Source: Bacteroidota bacterium (GTDB taxonomy: Bacteria; Bacteroidota; Rhodothermia; Rhodothermales; Bin80). Taken from it: a DNA stretch of 64,000 nt. Positions 38,510 through 48,380 of the stretch are shown in pieces; the first letter of the stretch is position 1, and every line of letters begins with the position of its first letter. Location: the NCBI GenBank assembly GCA_026708685.1, contig JAPOUL010000027.1, positions 32,149 to 96,148 of the forward strand, written 5' to 3'. The notes beneath the pieces are model-generated. The model did not search any database. It was given only the letters and a program-made list of their open reading frames with translations, and was not told the DNA's origin. The translations under genes and the position numbers were made by a program.

Positions 38510-39535
38510 ATGGATATGCACCCTGGATTATTGGCCTTGATTGGCTTTGGCGTGATCAACTTTATGCTTATTTCGGCATCGTGTCTGGTCTATGCCGAGC
38601 GCAAGGTGTCAGCGTACATTCAGAATCGGCCTGGCCCTAATCGGGTGGGACCTGCTGGATTTTTTCAGCCGTTTGCAGATGTGTTCAAGTTAGTCTTTAA
38701 GGAAGACACCGTTCCCGAGGGTGCGAGTAAATTTGTTCATTCCCTTGCCCCGGTGGTGATGGTTGTCATTGCCATGACGGTTCCAGCCCTGATTCCTTAT
38801 GCAAGGGGTTTTGTCATTGTGGACAGTGGGGTAGGAGTCTTGATTATTCTGGCATTGACCAGTGTATCGGTGTATGGAGTGACCCTCGCGGGATGGAGCA
38901 GTAACAGTAAATTTTCATTGCTTGGCGGGTTGCGTTCCAGTGCCCAGATGATTTCGTACGAGCTCTCCATGGGGCTGGCGGTTGCCAGTGTTGTGATCAC
39001 CGCTGGCACGTTGAGTGTTGTGGAGATCGTGGAGGATCAGGCGATGGGAGGGGCTATTCTGGGGTGGAATTTTTTCCGAAACCCGATTGGTGCACTTCTC
39101 TTTATCATTACCGCGTTTGCCGAAACCAACCGTGCCCCCTTTGATCTACCAGAGGCGGAACAGGAGTTGGTAGGCGGGTATCATACTGAATATAGCGGAA
39201 TGAAATTTGGCATGTTTTTCCTTGCGGAGTATGTCAACTGGTTTGTTGCTTCGTTTGTGATCGCCACGCTTTTCTTTGGAGGATATCTCATTCCATTTGA
39301 ACCCCAGCTGATGGCAGCTTTTCCCGCCCTTGAAGGCTCTCTATGGCTATCGCTCTTACAGGTTGGCAGTTTGCTTGCAAAGGTTGCCTTTTTCGGATTT
39401 CTATTTTTGTGGGTTCGTTGGACGTTACCACGCTTTAAGTACAACCAGCTCATGCAGATTGGCTGGAAAGTCTTACTTCCAGTCGCACTGGTCAATGTCC
39501 TCTTGATGGCGGTTATTGTAGCCCTCTTTTCATAA
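38510..39535 (+). CDS. nuoH: NADH-quinone oxidoreductase subunit H
   Basis: 341 aa, multi-helix membrane subunit closing the quinone tunnel. Landmarks: YAERKVSAYIQNRPGPNRVGP, FADVFKLVFKED, GWSSNSKFSLLGGLRSSAQM, ETNRAPFDLPEAEQELVGGY, WVRWTLPRFKYNQLM. Starts 2 bases after nuoG and is followed directly by rpe instead of nuoI, so the remaining subunits (I-N) are encoded elsewhere. Confidence 0.97.
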   Translation: MDMHPGLLALIGFGVINFMLISASCLVYAERKVSAYIQNRPGPNRVGPAGFFQPFADVFKLVFKEDTVPEGASKFVHSLAPVVMVVIAMTVPALIPYARGFVIVDSGVGVLIILALTSVSVYGVTLAGWSSNSKFSLLGGLRSSAQMISYELSMGLAVASVVITAGTLSVVEIVEDQAMGGAILGWNFFRNPIGALLFIITAFAETNRAPFDLPEAEQELVGGYHTEYSGMKFGMFFLAEYVNWFVASFVIATLFFGGYLIPFEPQLMAAFPALEGSLWLSLLQVGSLLAKVAFFGFLFLWVRWTLPRFKYNQLMQIGWKVLLPVALVNVLLMAVIVALFS

Positions 39536-39540
39536 GGGCC

Positions 39541-40230
39541 ATGCTTCTTGCCCCCTCCATCCTGTCGGCAGATTTTGCACGGCTTGAAGAACATGCACAG
39601 GAAGCTGTTCATGCAGGGGCTGACTGGTTGCATATTGATGTCATGGATGGGCATTTTGTGCCCAATCTAACTTTTGGCCCGCTCGCTGTTGTGGCACTCT
39701 TGCCTCTCAAAAAAAGAACGCAGGTGATTCTGGATACCCATCTGATGATTGAGGAACCTCAGCGTTATCTAAAACAATTTGCTGATGCTGGCTCGGATAT
39801 CATCTCCGTGCATGTTGAAGCCTGTACCGATGTTGGTCAGACACTTCGCGATATTCAAGCGTTGGGTTGTAAATCAGGAATCACGTTGAATCCAGATACT
39901 CCGCTCTCTGAGATTGAACCATGGCTGGGTGAGGTGGATGTGGCCATGATCATGTCGGTCTTTCCTGGATTTTCGGGTCAGTCATTCATCCCTGAGTCAG
40001 CCCATCGGATTGGTGAGCTGCGAAGGATGATCAATCAAAGTGGTAGTCGGGCACTTCTTGAAGTGGATGGAGGAATCAAGTCCACCAATGTGCGTACGAT
40101 CGTGGATCATGGCGCGGATGTGATTGTGGCCGGTAGTGCGATCTTTGGGGGTATTGTGTCAGAAAGGATTCTTCAATTTCGCAATCAAGTAGCCCCTGTA
40201 GCTCAACAGGATAGAGCGACGGCCTCCTAA
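39541..40230 (+). CDS. rpe: Ribulose-phosphate 3-epimerase
   Basis: 229-aa TIM-barrel enzyme interconverting ribulose-5-P and xylulose-5-P in the pentose phosphate pathway. Blocks APSILSADF, DWLHIDVMDGHFVPNLTFGP (metal His/Asp), LDTHLMIEEP, IMSVFPGFSGQSF, LLEVDGGIKSTN and AGSAIFGG. The last 13 residues are encoded inside the tRNA-Arg gene, so the natural C terminus ends about at FRNQ. Starts 6 bases after nuoH. Confidence 0.94.
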   Translation: MLLAPSILSADFARLEEHAQEAVHAGADWLHIDVMDGHFVPNLTFGPLAVVALLPLKKRTQVILDTHLMIEEPQRYLKQFADAGSDIISVHVEACTDVGQTLRDIQALGCKSGITLNPDTPLSEIEPWLGEVDVAMIMSVFPGFSGQSFIPESAHRIGELRRMINQSGSRALLEVDGGIKSTNVRTIVDHGADVIVAGSAIFGGIVSERILQFRNQVAPVAQQDRATAS

Positions 40231-40264
40231 GCCGTATATCCGGGTTCGAGTCCTGGCGGGGGTA
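40192..40264 (+). tRNA. tRNA-Arg (anticodon CCU)
   Basis: 73-nt cloverleaf: acceptor GCCCCTG/CGGGGGT, D arm GCTC-GAGC, anticodon stem ACGGC/GCCGT with loop CTCCTAA (CCT, reads AGG), T arm CCGGG-TTCGAGT-CCTGG, discriminator A. No CCA encoded. It overlaps the rpe 3' end by 39 bases in the same strand. Confidence 0.95.
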
Positions 40265-40271
40265 CACAGTC

Positions 40272-40805
40272 ATGCACAGTGCATATATAGCTTTAGGGTC
40301 TAACTTGGGTGATCGATTGGCATGGTTGCAGCTCGCCGTTGATGGACTCAAAGAGATGACGGAGACCATTCAATGCTCTCCAGTTTACGAAAGTGCAGCA
40401 CATACGTTAAGGCCTGAAGACCAATTCCCTGATTTTCTCAATGCTGTGGTGGAGGTGGATACTGATGTACCTGTGGGAGATCTGCTTGATTACTGTCAGA
40501 GTCTAGAACATCAGGCTAAGCGGCAACGCAATGTGCCCTATGGTCCGAGGACCTTGGATGTGGATCTTCTCTCAGTAGGGCAAGTGACGTGCAACACAAA
40601 ACGAATAATTTTGCCTCATCCAAGATTGATGAACCGAAAATTTGTACTACAGCCATGGTGCGACCTTGCACCAAAGTTCATGATTCCTTACCCGATCCAT
40701 TTAACCGTGAGCGAGGCTCTAGAATGCTGTCAGGATGAGTCCAGATTGGAAAAGACTTCATATCAACTGGCAATGGGCTTCATCCCCAAGAATCAAGAAC
40801 GATAA
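40272..40805 (+). CDS. folK: HPPK, folate biosynthesis pyrophosphokinase
   Basis: 177 aa. 2-amino-4-hydroxy-6-hydroxymethyldihydropteridine pyrophosphokinase: ALGSNLGDRLAWL, SPVYESAAH, FLNAVVEVDT, the signature YGPRTLDVDLL, and ILPHPRLMNRKFVLQPW. Begins 7 bases after the tRNA-Arg, so the transcript nuo-rpe-tRNA-folK must be cut for tRNA release. Confidence 0.95.
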   Translation: MHSAYIALGSNLGDRLAWLQLAVDGLKEMTETIQCSPVYESAAHTLRPEDQFPDFLNAVVEVDTDVPVGDLLDYCQSLEHQAKRQRNVPYGPRTLDVDLLSVGQVTCNTKRIILPHPRLMNRKFVLQPWCDLAPKFMIPYPIHLTVSEALECCQDESRLEKTSYQLAMGFIPKNQER

Positions 40806-40942
40806 GGGGTACTCTGTGAGTAGGTCAAACCATTCTGGCTCCATAGGCTTGTTTGCAGGGGGAACGATCATTAGAATGGCAAGAAAGCCCGCGTTACGAA
40901 ATGACTGGGATGGACTCAGATAGACCGTTTAAGAATCATTGC

Positions 40943-42205
40943 TTACACTGGGTTAGTGCGTGGTTTGACCAAGATTTGATATACATAAAGAGCCGAAAGA
41001 AGATGCAATCCATTCTTGATAGTAAACTGCGGGGATTCCACGGATTCAGGTACATCTTTATGGCTCATCTCCTTCTCTTCGTTGCAGAAGCGTAGATCTT
41101 TTGCTGAAGACTCCATCACTCGATCGATGAACATATTGATTTCATTTTGATGCTTTTCAGCTTTTCCACGCATTTCGTACATGTTGGCCACATCTTCTGC
41201 AGAATAGATCTTTTTATCAAGATTGGTTAGCAGAAAGAAGTAATCTTCATACAATTCACTTTGACGAGGCTTTACGATCATGACCATCCGCCGTTTGTAG
41301 TTCCAATTGTTCGCTCGGTACGTCAATTCTACGTAGTTGTAAGCGTTCAGCGACGAACCGTTCTCATCAAAATGTGCTTCGGCCATCTGCATGAGTGTCT
41401 TATTCTTACGAAAACGCATCACATAAAACAATCCAGCACGGTCCACATCTTCAAACACATGATGCCGATTGAAGTCTGCATTTAAACGGAAAATGACCCG
41501 ATCAGATACACATGCTTGAATGTGTTTTCCAATCGCAATGGCGAAGCTCTGGCTGTAGATGACCTTGTGCTGTATGTCTCGAAGTCGTTCTGTACCAAGT
41601 ATATCTCCAGTTTCTGCACATGTGATAAACAACGGCAGAAGGGCTACATCAATATCACGAGTAATACTTCGAATGACAGGTTGTATGCCGTGTGAGTCAG
41701 TGGGCATCACACCTACATCAAGGATGACTTCAGCGGGGCGGTTATCGCCATTACGTGCAAGAATATTTTCTACTGCTATCCTCAGAAGGCCCTTCTCCAT
41801 CTCCATGAAATTGTTGGGTAAACCAAGTAAGCTCCACAATACCGAAATCATGGGTTGGGATATTGGTTCACTGTCTTGATGGACAACGATATGACCATCC
41901 TCCTTAGTGTGGATGGATTTCAACGCGGGGGCTACATCTGAATCTTTGATTGATGGATCCAACCCCTGAATCACTCGCACAAACCATAGCAAAAGCATTT
42001 TTTCCAGAGAGTGTTTTGATTGATTAGGATCACGCGGATCATGGAGGTGCTTCACCATAGATTGAACGATTCCCGTCTTCTCAATCCGTTCCCGTATCAT
42101 CATTATCTTCACATCGAATGTAGTAGGCATGGTCAAGGATGCATTGATATAGACAGATGGGTTAAAATCCATCTGAATATGTAAATCTTCAGACGACTCA
42201 GTCAT
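40943..42205 (-). mobile_element. IS1380-type transposase, divergent
   Basis: 420 aa. The C-terminal YEMRGKAEKHQNEI matches the Y-x-x-R-G-x-x-E block of DDE transposases (IS4/IS1380 group) that supplies the catalytic Glu; earlier, ILDVGVMPTDSHGIQ and FRLNADFNRHHVFEDV lie where IS1380 members have D-x-D/T-x-x-G-x-Q and R-x-D-S-G-F. In the second block Asn-Ala precede the Asp and the G is replaced. The frame is fully open. No convincing terminal inverted repeats or target duplication were found in the flanks. Could be an inactive or domesticated element. Confidence 0.65.
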
Positions 42206-42316
42206 GATGTATATGAATGAAATTAATGAGAGATAAAATCCACCTTATCCAATTGGAGCATTGGAAAAAGGATCAAAGTTTCGAGATAGGATGAGATACG
42301 TTAAACTTAAAACCTC

Positions 42317-42335
42317 GTGCAAGTTTGCACTTTTT
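42317..42335 (+). terminator. Weak hairpin with T5, upstream of small membrane gene
   Basis: GTGCA (42317-42321) pairs with TGCAC (42326-42330), loop AAGTT-like, followed by TTTTT. Short stem; could also belong to the IS end. Confidence 0.25.
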
Positions 42336-42435
42336 GGGATGATTTTTTGAAGTTCCATCATGATTTTGCAGTCTATGATGTATCTTGATGGTAGTGGCAT
42401 CGTAAAATGTAAACCTAAGCCATAAAATAATTAGG

Positions 42436-42624
42436 ATGAGATTTTTGACAGGGGTTTTATTGGTTTTGATTGCTTATTATGTTTTCAAAGCGGTTTGGAG
42501 GCTCTACAAGGTCGTACAGTCTGATGGTCAAGGCCGTCGTCCAATTCCTAAAAAGAAGGAGATGTCCGATGATTATGGAGAAAAACTTGAAGTAAAAGAT
42601 GCATCATGGCGTGACCTGCCATGA
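42436..42624 (+). CDS. Small single-pass membrane protein (DUF4834-like)
   Basis: 62 aa: hydrophobic helix FLTGVLLVLIAYYVFKAV, a basic segment and a polar tail. The size and the start with a Y-Y-x-F-K helix recall DUF4834 proteins of Bacteroidota; this is a resemblance only. Convergent with tonB, 2 bases apart. Confidence 0.6.
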   Translation: MRFLTGVLLVLIAYYVFKAVWRLYKVVQSDGQGRRPIPKKKEMSDDYGEKLEVKDASWRDLP

Positions 42625-42626
42625 TG

Positions 42627-43292
42627 TTACATCCCGAACCTGAACGATAACTGATGGTGGCTGTCTATCGTTGCACCATCTTTTTTAGCTGGGCGGAAGA
42701 GCGATTTTAGGGCTGCGTTGACAGCTGCGTCTTCTAATCCATAACCGATCTCATTGACCAAGGTTTTCTGATTCCCCGTTTCACTGATCAGATAGCGTTC
42801 TATAATTTTTGGAGACTGTACATGCCCCTGTTGATTGACAACCACATGGATAATGATTTCAGCACGCACCTTTCGCCTCTGGGCGGATCTTGGATAGTCT
42901 GGGGTGACGATTCGGATGGGCTTGGGTGGTTCTGAGCGAGGAACTCCTGCCTGTGCAGAGCCATCCATCTCTTGGGGAGGCTCGGAAACGGGTATCATAC
43001 TTACGATTAAAGGGTCATCATCCAAGGTGATTTCGTCCTCTAAAATGATATCTTCCGATCGGACCACAGGTGGCAGGGGTGCGGGCGGGGGTGGAGTACG
43101 CTTCGATTGTTGTGTGGAGATGACTTCTTCCATTTGAATCACTTCAGAGTCGGAATAGACAACCGCGGGTGGGCTTGGCACAAAGGAGGTCGGCCATAGC
43201 TTAACACATAGCAATAGCAATACTTGCACGGTGATCATAGTCGCAAGAATACGCAGACCATAGAAGTCTCTGTCAAACAATTGACGCATCAA
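42627..43292 (-). CDS. Energy transducer TonB
   Basis: 221 aa. One N-terminal membrane anchor (ILATMITVQVLLLLCVKLW), a Pro-rich periplasmic stretch (TPPPPAPLPP) and a C-terminal TonB domain: RIVTPDYPRSAQRRKVRAEI, HVVVNQQGHV, AAVNAALKSLFRPA. It couples the proton motive force to outer-membrane receptors. The linker is acidic and short. No exbB/exbD in the window. Confidence 0.88.
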   Translation of the reverse strand: MMRQLFDRDFYGLRILATMITVQVLLLLCVKLWPTSFVPSPPAVVYSDSEVIQMEEVISTQQSKRTPPPPAPLPPVVRSEDIILEDEITLDDDPLIVSMIPVSEPPQEMDGSAQAGVPRSEPPKPIRIVTPDYPRSAQRRKVRAEIIIHVVVNQQGHVQSPKIIERYLISETGNQKTLVNEIGYGLEDAAVNAALKSLFRPAKKDGATIDSHHQLSFRFGM

Positions 43293-43646
43293 CGGAGCAA
43301 TGAAGAGAGCAAGTGTAGAGTGTGATCAAAATTCAGTAGACCAGAAATATCCATCCAGAGCAAGTAAAACGAGATGCTCAACTTCTGTCATCCAAAATCT
43401 GGTCCTTGGAAGAACATGTCTCATGGACATGATAGCAGTATACCTTTTTGGGTTCAAAAAGTCCATATGACTGTTGCAGTGATAGGGGTAGATGAAGGGA
43501 TCAACTCTCGGAATCACATGGATAACGATATCGAATCTTTGGGGGAACTTCTTAAAGATCAAAGGTTATGTTTCCACAATAGAGACTCCTACCTTCTATC
43601 ATTGACATAGGGAGCACACAAAGCATAGAAAGTCCGATAGAGTTCG

Positions 43647-43654
43647 TATATTTG
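43647..43654 (+). promoter_or_regulatory. Putative carA promoter, TATATTTG box
   Basis: TATATTTG matches the Bacteroidota -7 box TAnnTTTG exactly, 69 bases before the carA ATG and just upstream of the leader hairpin. A TTGACA-like sequence lies farther upstream at about 43603 but is not at the expected spacing. Confidence 0.5.
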
Positions 43655-43675
43655 TAGGTTTAAGGTTATTTGAGT

Positions 43676-43703
43676 GCCTTCCCGATGTCGGGAGGGCTTT
43701 TTT
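43676..43703 (+). terminator. Leader terminator/attenuator upstream of carAB
   Basis: 9-bp GC-rich stem: 43676-43684 with 43689-43697, one G-U pair, loop ATGT, then six T (43698-43703). It points toward carA and ends 19 bases before its ATG, while no plus-strand gene ends upstream. Position between promoter and start codon suggests transcription attenuation. Confidence 0.7.
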
Positions 43704-43722
43704 GTGCAAAACAAGCAATTGA

Positions 43723-44826
43723 ATGAACCACGAGACTTCCCTTTCCAAACTGGCCCTTGCCGATGGCACAGTGGTGTCAGGCATCTCCATTGGGGCGAAA
43801 GGTGAAAGTGGGGGCGAACTCTGTTTCAATACCAGTATGACAGGGTATCAGGAAATCATCACCGATCCATCCTATCATGGACAGATGATGATGATGACCT
43901 ATCCACACATTGGCAATTATGGGGCAGATGATCAGGACACCGAAGCACCGCAGCCGATGGTTTCAGCTTTGGTCGTACGGGCTTTTTCGCATGAGTATTC
44001 TAACCAGCTGGCTCAGGAATCTCTCCATCAGTATATGGTACGTTACGGCTTGGTGGGGATCACAGGAATCGATACCCGTAAGCTGGTTCTTCATATCCGA
44101 GAACGCGGTGTGATGAATGCAGTCGTTTCATCAACCGACCTTGACGATGACTCTTTGATCATGAAAGCCACTGAATGGCCCAGTATGGATGGACTGGAGT
44201 TAGCTTCCAGAGTCACATGCCAGGAGCCCTATGTGTATTCAGACTCTGGAGATCATCGGATCGCGGTCTATGATTATGGTGTGAAAACCAATATCCTCCG
44301 AACCTTTGCGGTACTGGGATGCCAAGTCAAGGTTTTTCCAGGATTTACCCCTCTCAAGGAGGTGTTGTCATGGTCTCCCGATGGAATATTTTTCTCTAAT
44401 GGTCCAGGGGATCCGCGTGCCATGCCCGATGCCATTGACTGTGTATCAGAAGCGATGGACACCAATCTCCCCCTCTTTGGCATTTGCCTGGGACATCAAC
44501 TGATGGCTCTGGCTCAGAAAATAGATGTGTTCAAGATGTATGTAGGGCATCGGGGTGCAAACCAGCCAGTGAAAAATCTCGCCACTGGAAAGGTTGAAGT
44601 GACGACCCAGAATCATGGGTTTTCCATTGACCCAGAATCAGTAGATTCCGATATTGCTACGATTTCACACATGAATCTCAATGACGATACCGTTGAAGGA
44701 CTCCGATTTCAGCAGTTTCAGGGATTCAGTGTCCAGTATCATCCTGAAGCCTCACCAGGCCCCCATGACAGCCGTTATTTATTTGAAGATTATTTAGAGA
44801 TGGTTCAAGATCGAAAAACGAACTGA
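43723..44826 (+). CDS. carA: Carbamoyl-phosphate synthase small subunit
   Basis: 367 aa. Glutamine amidotransferase subunit feeding ammonia to CarB for pyrimidine and arginine synthesis. N-terminal domain ([20 protein letters not shown]), then class I GATase with SNGPGDP, nucleophile Cys in [10 protein letters not shown], and the catalytic His/Glu in [11 protein letters not shown]. The stop shares one base with the carB start. Preceded by a short leader with a terminator-like hairpin. Confidence 0.97.
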   Translation: MNHETSLSKLALADGTVVSGISIGAKGESGGELCFNTSMTGYQEIITDPSYHGQMMMMTYPHIGNYGADDQDTEAPQPMVSALVVRAFSHEYSNQLAQESLHQYMVRYGLVGITGIDTRKLVLHIRERGVMNAVVSSTDLDDDSLIMKATEWPSMDGLELASRVTCQEPYVYSDSGDHRIAVYDYGVKTNILRTFAVLGCQVKVFPGFTPLKEVLSWSPDGIFFSNGPGDPRAMPDAIDCVSEAMDTNLPLFGICLGHQLMALAQKIDVFKMYVGHRGANQPVKNLATGKVEVTTQNHGFSIDPESVDSDIATISHMNLNDDTVEGLRFQQFQGFSVQYHPEASPGPHDSRYLFEDYLEMVQDRKTN

Positions 44827-47657
44827 TGCCACGTCGTACTGATATTCACAAAATCCTGTTGATTGGATCTGGTCCCATCGTGATCGGTCAGGCCTGTGAG
44901 TTTGACTACTCTGGAACACAGGCATGCAGAGCCCTGCGCAAAGAAGGGTATGAAGTCATCCTGATCAATTCCAATCCTGCGACGATCATGACCGATCCGA
45001 TTACGGCTGATCGAATTTATTTGGATGAATTGACATCGGCATCCATTCGTAAGATTGTAGAAAAAGAACGCCCAGATGCAGTATTACCGACCATGGGTGG
45101 GCAGACAGGATTAAATCTGGCGGATGAATTACAGAGGCAGGGATACTGGGAGGAGCAGGATGTCAAGGTCATTGGGGTTGATATTGACGCGATTCATATT
45201 ACAGAAGATCGACAGCAGTTTCGTGATTTGATGGAGCAGATTGGCGTGGATCAAGCTCGCAGCCAAGTGGCCAAGAGTTTATTGGAGGCCAAGGAGGTGA
45301 TTCAGTCGCTAGGAGGATTACCTGTAGTCATTCGGCCATCCTTTACGCTTGGCGGGGCTGGAGGTGGTATCATCTGGAGTCCACAGGAACTGGAACGCAA
45401 AATTATGCGTGGATTGGAACTGTCCCCTGTTCACGAGGTGCTCGTTGAGGAGTCGGTGTATGGATGGAAAGAATTTGAACTTGAGCTCCTGCGTGATTCA
45501 AACGACAATGTGATCATCATTTGTACCATTGAAAATGTAGATCCCATGGGGGTCCACACGGGGGATTCCGTAACGGTTGCACCCTCTCAGACACTTACCG
45601 ACAAGCAGTTTCAGCATATGCGCGATACTGCTATACGGATGATGCGATCCATTGGAACGTTTGCCGGAGGATGCAATGTACAGTTTGGAATCAATCCTGT
45701 AGATGGACGTATGATTGCGATCGAAATCAATCCGAGAGTATCACGTTCTTCCGCTTTGGCATCCAAAGCGACGGGCTATCCCATTGCAAAGGTTGCAGCC
45801 CGACTTGCGGTCGGCTATACCCTTGATGAACTCAAAAATGATGTGACGGGAACCACCAGTGCCTGCTTTGAGCCAGCGATTGATTATGTGGTGACGAAAA
45901 TTCCTCGTTGGAATTTTGAGAAGTTTGAAGGGGTAGACGAAGAACTGACCACTCAGATGAAGGCGGTCGGCGAAGTCATGGCGATTGGACGAACCTTTAC
46001 AGAGAGCATCCAGAAAGCATGGCAGAGCTTGGAAATTGATTATGCAGGCTTGGGTGGAGATCGCGAAAACCCAAAGCGTCCACATGTTCGAGAGCGCCTT
46101 CGAAAATCCTACTGGGATCGCACATTGCAGATCAAGAATGCATTTATCCATGGTGCATCCATGGATGAGGTGTATGATATTACGCGGGTAGACTACTGGT
46201 TTTTGCAGCAAATCAAAATGCTGGTTGATCTGGAGAAAGAGATTTCAGCAATGCGACTCCAGGATCTCACTTCGGAGGTGCTCTATAATCTCAAGCGTCA
46301 TGGGTATTCCGATATTCAGATTGCATGGCTGGTTGCTGATGAGGTGACCGAAGAAGAGGTCCGGGACTATCGACTATCAATGGAGATTCAATCCAAGTTT
46401 TTGCTAGTGGATACCTGTGCTGGGGAATTTCCTGCACTTACACCGTACTTCTATTCGTCGTATGAGAGTGGAACGGAAAGTGAAGTTTCAGACAAAGAGA
46501 AAATCATCATCCTTGGAAGTGGACCGAACCGCATTGGTCAGGGGATTGAGTTTGACTACTCATGTGTGCATGGCGTTCAGGCGGTGCAGGAAATGGGATA
46601 TGAAGCCATCATGGTGAATTGTAATCCAGAAACCGTTTCTACGGACTTTGACATTGCCGATAAACTCTACTTTGAGCCCGTATTCTGGGAGCGAGTTTTT
46701 GATATCATTGAGCATGAAGAGCCTGCGGGAGTGATTGTACAACTGGGTGGACAAACCGCGTTGAAGTTGGCTGGAAAATTGTCGGCCCATGGAATCAAGA
46801 TCTTCGGGACACCGTTTGAACGGATGGATCTTGCCGAAAATCGAGGTAAGTTTTCCGAAATTCTCAAGGAATTGGACATTCCATTCCCTCCGTATGGCAT
46901 TGCCAAAACCGTGTATGAAGCTGTACGAGTTGCTGAATCGATCGGGTATCCTATTTTGGTGCGCCCCAGTTATGTTTTAGGAGGACAGGGAATGAGAATC
47001 GCCATCAACAAGGAAGAAGTGGAGCGTTATGTCACCGATATCTACAAGTTGATGCCCGACAATGAAATCCTTCTTGATTTATATTTGAACAACGGGATTG
47101 AAATTGATGTCGATGCCGTCCGAGATGCTGATGGTGATGTATGGATAACGGGGATCATGCAGCACATTGAACCTGCGGGTGTCCATTCAGGGGATTCAAC
47201 GGCGGTCTTACCGCCCCATTCCTTGAATGAATCCGCCTTGGAACTCATCAGAAAGTATTCCATTTTGATTGCGAACTATATAGGAGTGGTAGGATTAATG
47301 AATGTGCAGTTGGTCGTTCAGGGCGATGCTGTTTATGTCATTGAAGCCAATCCAAGAGCTTCACGCACAGTCCCCTTTGTTGCGAAGGCCACTGGTATTC
47401 CCGTAGCACGAATTGCAAGTAAAGTGATTCTAGGTGCCAAGCTGGAAGATTTTCGCAGTCAGGGATTATTGGACTCAAAACTTGAGGGGTATGCGATCAA
47501 GGAGCCCGTCTTCTCATGGTCCAAATTTCCAGAGGTTCGAAAAGAGTTGGGACCCGAAATGAAATCCACGGGTGAAACCATTGCGTTTGTGGATGCACTT
47601 ACGGATCGTCACTATAAACGCCCCTACGAAATGCGCAACCTGTATCTGTCCCGTTGA
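44826..47657 (+). CDS. carB: Carbamoyl-phosphate synthase large subunit lacking MGS domain
   Basis: 943 aa. Two ATP-grasp synthetase halves are complete ([20 protein letters not shown] in the first, [20 protein letters not shown] in the second, with [20 protein letters not shown] and [16 protein letters not shown]). The chain stops after [20 protein letters not shown], where E. coli CarB (about 1073 aa) continues into the MGS-like allosteric domain that binds UMP and ornithine. As I recall, short CarB of about 950 aa occurs in Flavobacteria-like groups. Feedback by UMP should therefore be weak or act otherwise. Confidence 0.95.
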   Translation: MPRRTDIHKILLIGSGPIVIGQACEFDYSGTQACRALRKEGYEVILINSNPATIMTDPITADRIYLDELTSASIRKIVEKERPDAVLPTMGGQTGLNLADELQRQGYWEEQDVKVIGVDIDAIHITEDRQQFRDLMEQIGVDQARSQVAKSLLEAKEVIQSLGGLPVVIRPSFTLGGAGGGIIWSPQELERKIMRGLELSPVHEVLVEESVYGWKEFELELLRDSNDNVIIICTIENVDPMGVHTGDSVTVAPSQTLTDKQFQHMRDTAIRMMRSIGTFAGGCNVQFGINPVDGRMIAIEINPRVSRSSALASKATGYPIAKVAARLAVGYTLDELKNDVTGTTSACFEPAIDYVVTKIPRWNFEKFEGVDEELTTQMKAVGEVMAIGRTFTESIQKAWQSLEIDYAGLGGDRENPKRPHVRERLRKSYWDRTLQIKNAFIHGASMDEVYDITRVDYWFLQQIKMLVDLEKEISAMRLQDLTSEVLYNLKRHGYSDIQIAWLVADEVTEEEVRDYRLSMEIQSKFLLVDTCAGEFPALTPYFYSSYESGTESEVSDKEKIIILGSGPNRIGQGIEFDYSCVHGVQAVQEMGYEAIMVNCNPETVSTDFDIADKLYFEPVFWERVFDIIEHEEPAGVIVQLGGQTALKLAGKLSAHGIKIFGTPFERMDLAENRGKFSEILKELDIPFPPYGIAKTVYEAVRVAESIGYPILVRPSYVLGGQGMRIAINKEEVERYVTDIYKLMPDNEILLDLYLNNGIEIDVDAVRDADGDVWITGIMQHIEPAGVHSGDSTAVLPPHSLNESALELIRKYSILIANYIGVVGLMNVQLVVQGDAVYVIEANPRASRTVPFVAKATGIPVARIASKVILGAKLEDFRSQGLLDSKLEGYAIKEPVFSWSKFPEVRKELGPEMKSTGETIAFVDALTDRHYKRPYEMRNLYLSR

Positions 47658-47660
47658 CGT

Positions 47661-48380
47661 ATGGCTGGACACAATAAATGGTCAAAAGTGAAGAGGCAGA
47701 AGGCGGTAACCGATAGTCGCCGCTCGAAGGCATGGGCCGTCATTACGCGTGATATTATGGTTGCCGCTCGTGAGGGCGGGAAAGATCCGACTATGAATGC
47801 CCGTCTTGCACTTGCCATCCAAAAAGCGAAGGGCAAGAATATGCCCAAGGATAATATTGAAAGGGCGATCAAGCGAGGTGCAGGGGAGATTGAGGGGCAG
47901 GACTATAAGGAGTGCACCTATGAGGGATATACAGCACAGGGGGTTGCAGTGATGATTGACGCACTGACAGACAATACCAATCGTACGGTGGCTGAAGTTC
48001 GCAGTGTCTTTTCGAGAAATGGAGGGAGCATGGCCAAATCAGGCAGTGTTGCCTATCTGTTTGAGAGAAAAGGATATATCCAGATTCCTGCCCACATAAT
48101 TGACGAGTTGGAACTGTTAGAACTGGTTGTTGATGCTGGAGCAGAGGATGTAGAATCAATGGACGAAATGTATGCAGTGATCACCCCCGTAGAAGTGTTT
48201 GAGTCGGTTCAGGCCATTCTTACAGAGGCTGGAATCACAATGGATGACTCCCGCCTAGTACGCATTCCCATGACGACGGTTGAAAAGCCTCCCGATCAGA
48301 TTTATCAAACGCATGCATTGGTGGAGAAGCTGGATGATTTACAAGATGTGCAGGAAGTGTTTACGAATCTGGAGATGTGA
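47661..48380 (+). CDS. YebC/PmpR family transcription/translation regulator
   Basis: 239 aa, complete YebC domain: MAGHNKWSKVKRQKAVTDSR start, NARLALAIQKAKGKNMPKDN, YEGYTAQGVAVMIDALTDN, FSRNGGSMAKSGSVAYLFER. Starts 3 bases after carB; ends overlapping ruvC. The adjacency yebC-ruvC is common in bacteria. Confidence 0.95.
   Translation: MAGHNKWSKVKRQKAVTDSRRSKAWAVITRDIMVAAREGGKDPTMNARLALAIQKAKGKNMPKDNIERAIKRGAGEIEGQDYKECTYEGYTAQGVAVMIDALTDNTNRTVAEVRSVFSRNGGSMAKSGSVAYLFERKGYIQIPAHIIDELELLELVVDAGAEDVESMDEMYAVITPVEVFESVQAILTEAGITMDDSRLVRIPMTTVEKPPDQIYQTHALVEKLDDLQDVQEVFTNLEM

Noticed and set aside
39541..40230. C-terminal VAPVAQQDRATAS of Rpe as real protein sequence
   Set aside because: This string is the translation of the tRNA gene 5' half and occurs as an artefact in many annotations; not treated as a functional tail.
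43374..43610. 78-aa plus-strand and 78-aa minus-strand frames between tonB and carA
   Set aside because: They overlap each other, lack family features and good starts. The end of the minus frame (VEHLVLLALDGYFWSTEF) reads well but is too little to call a gene.
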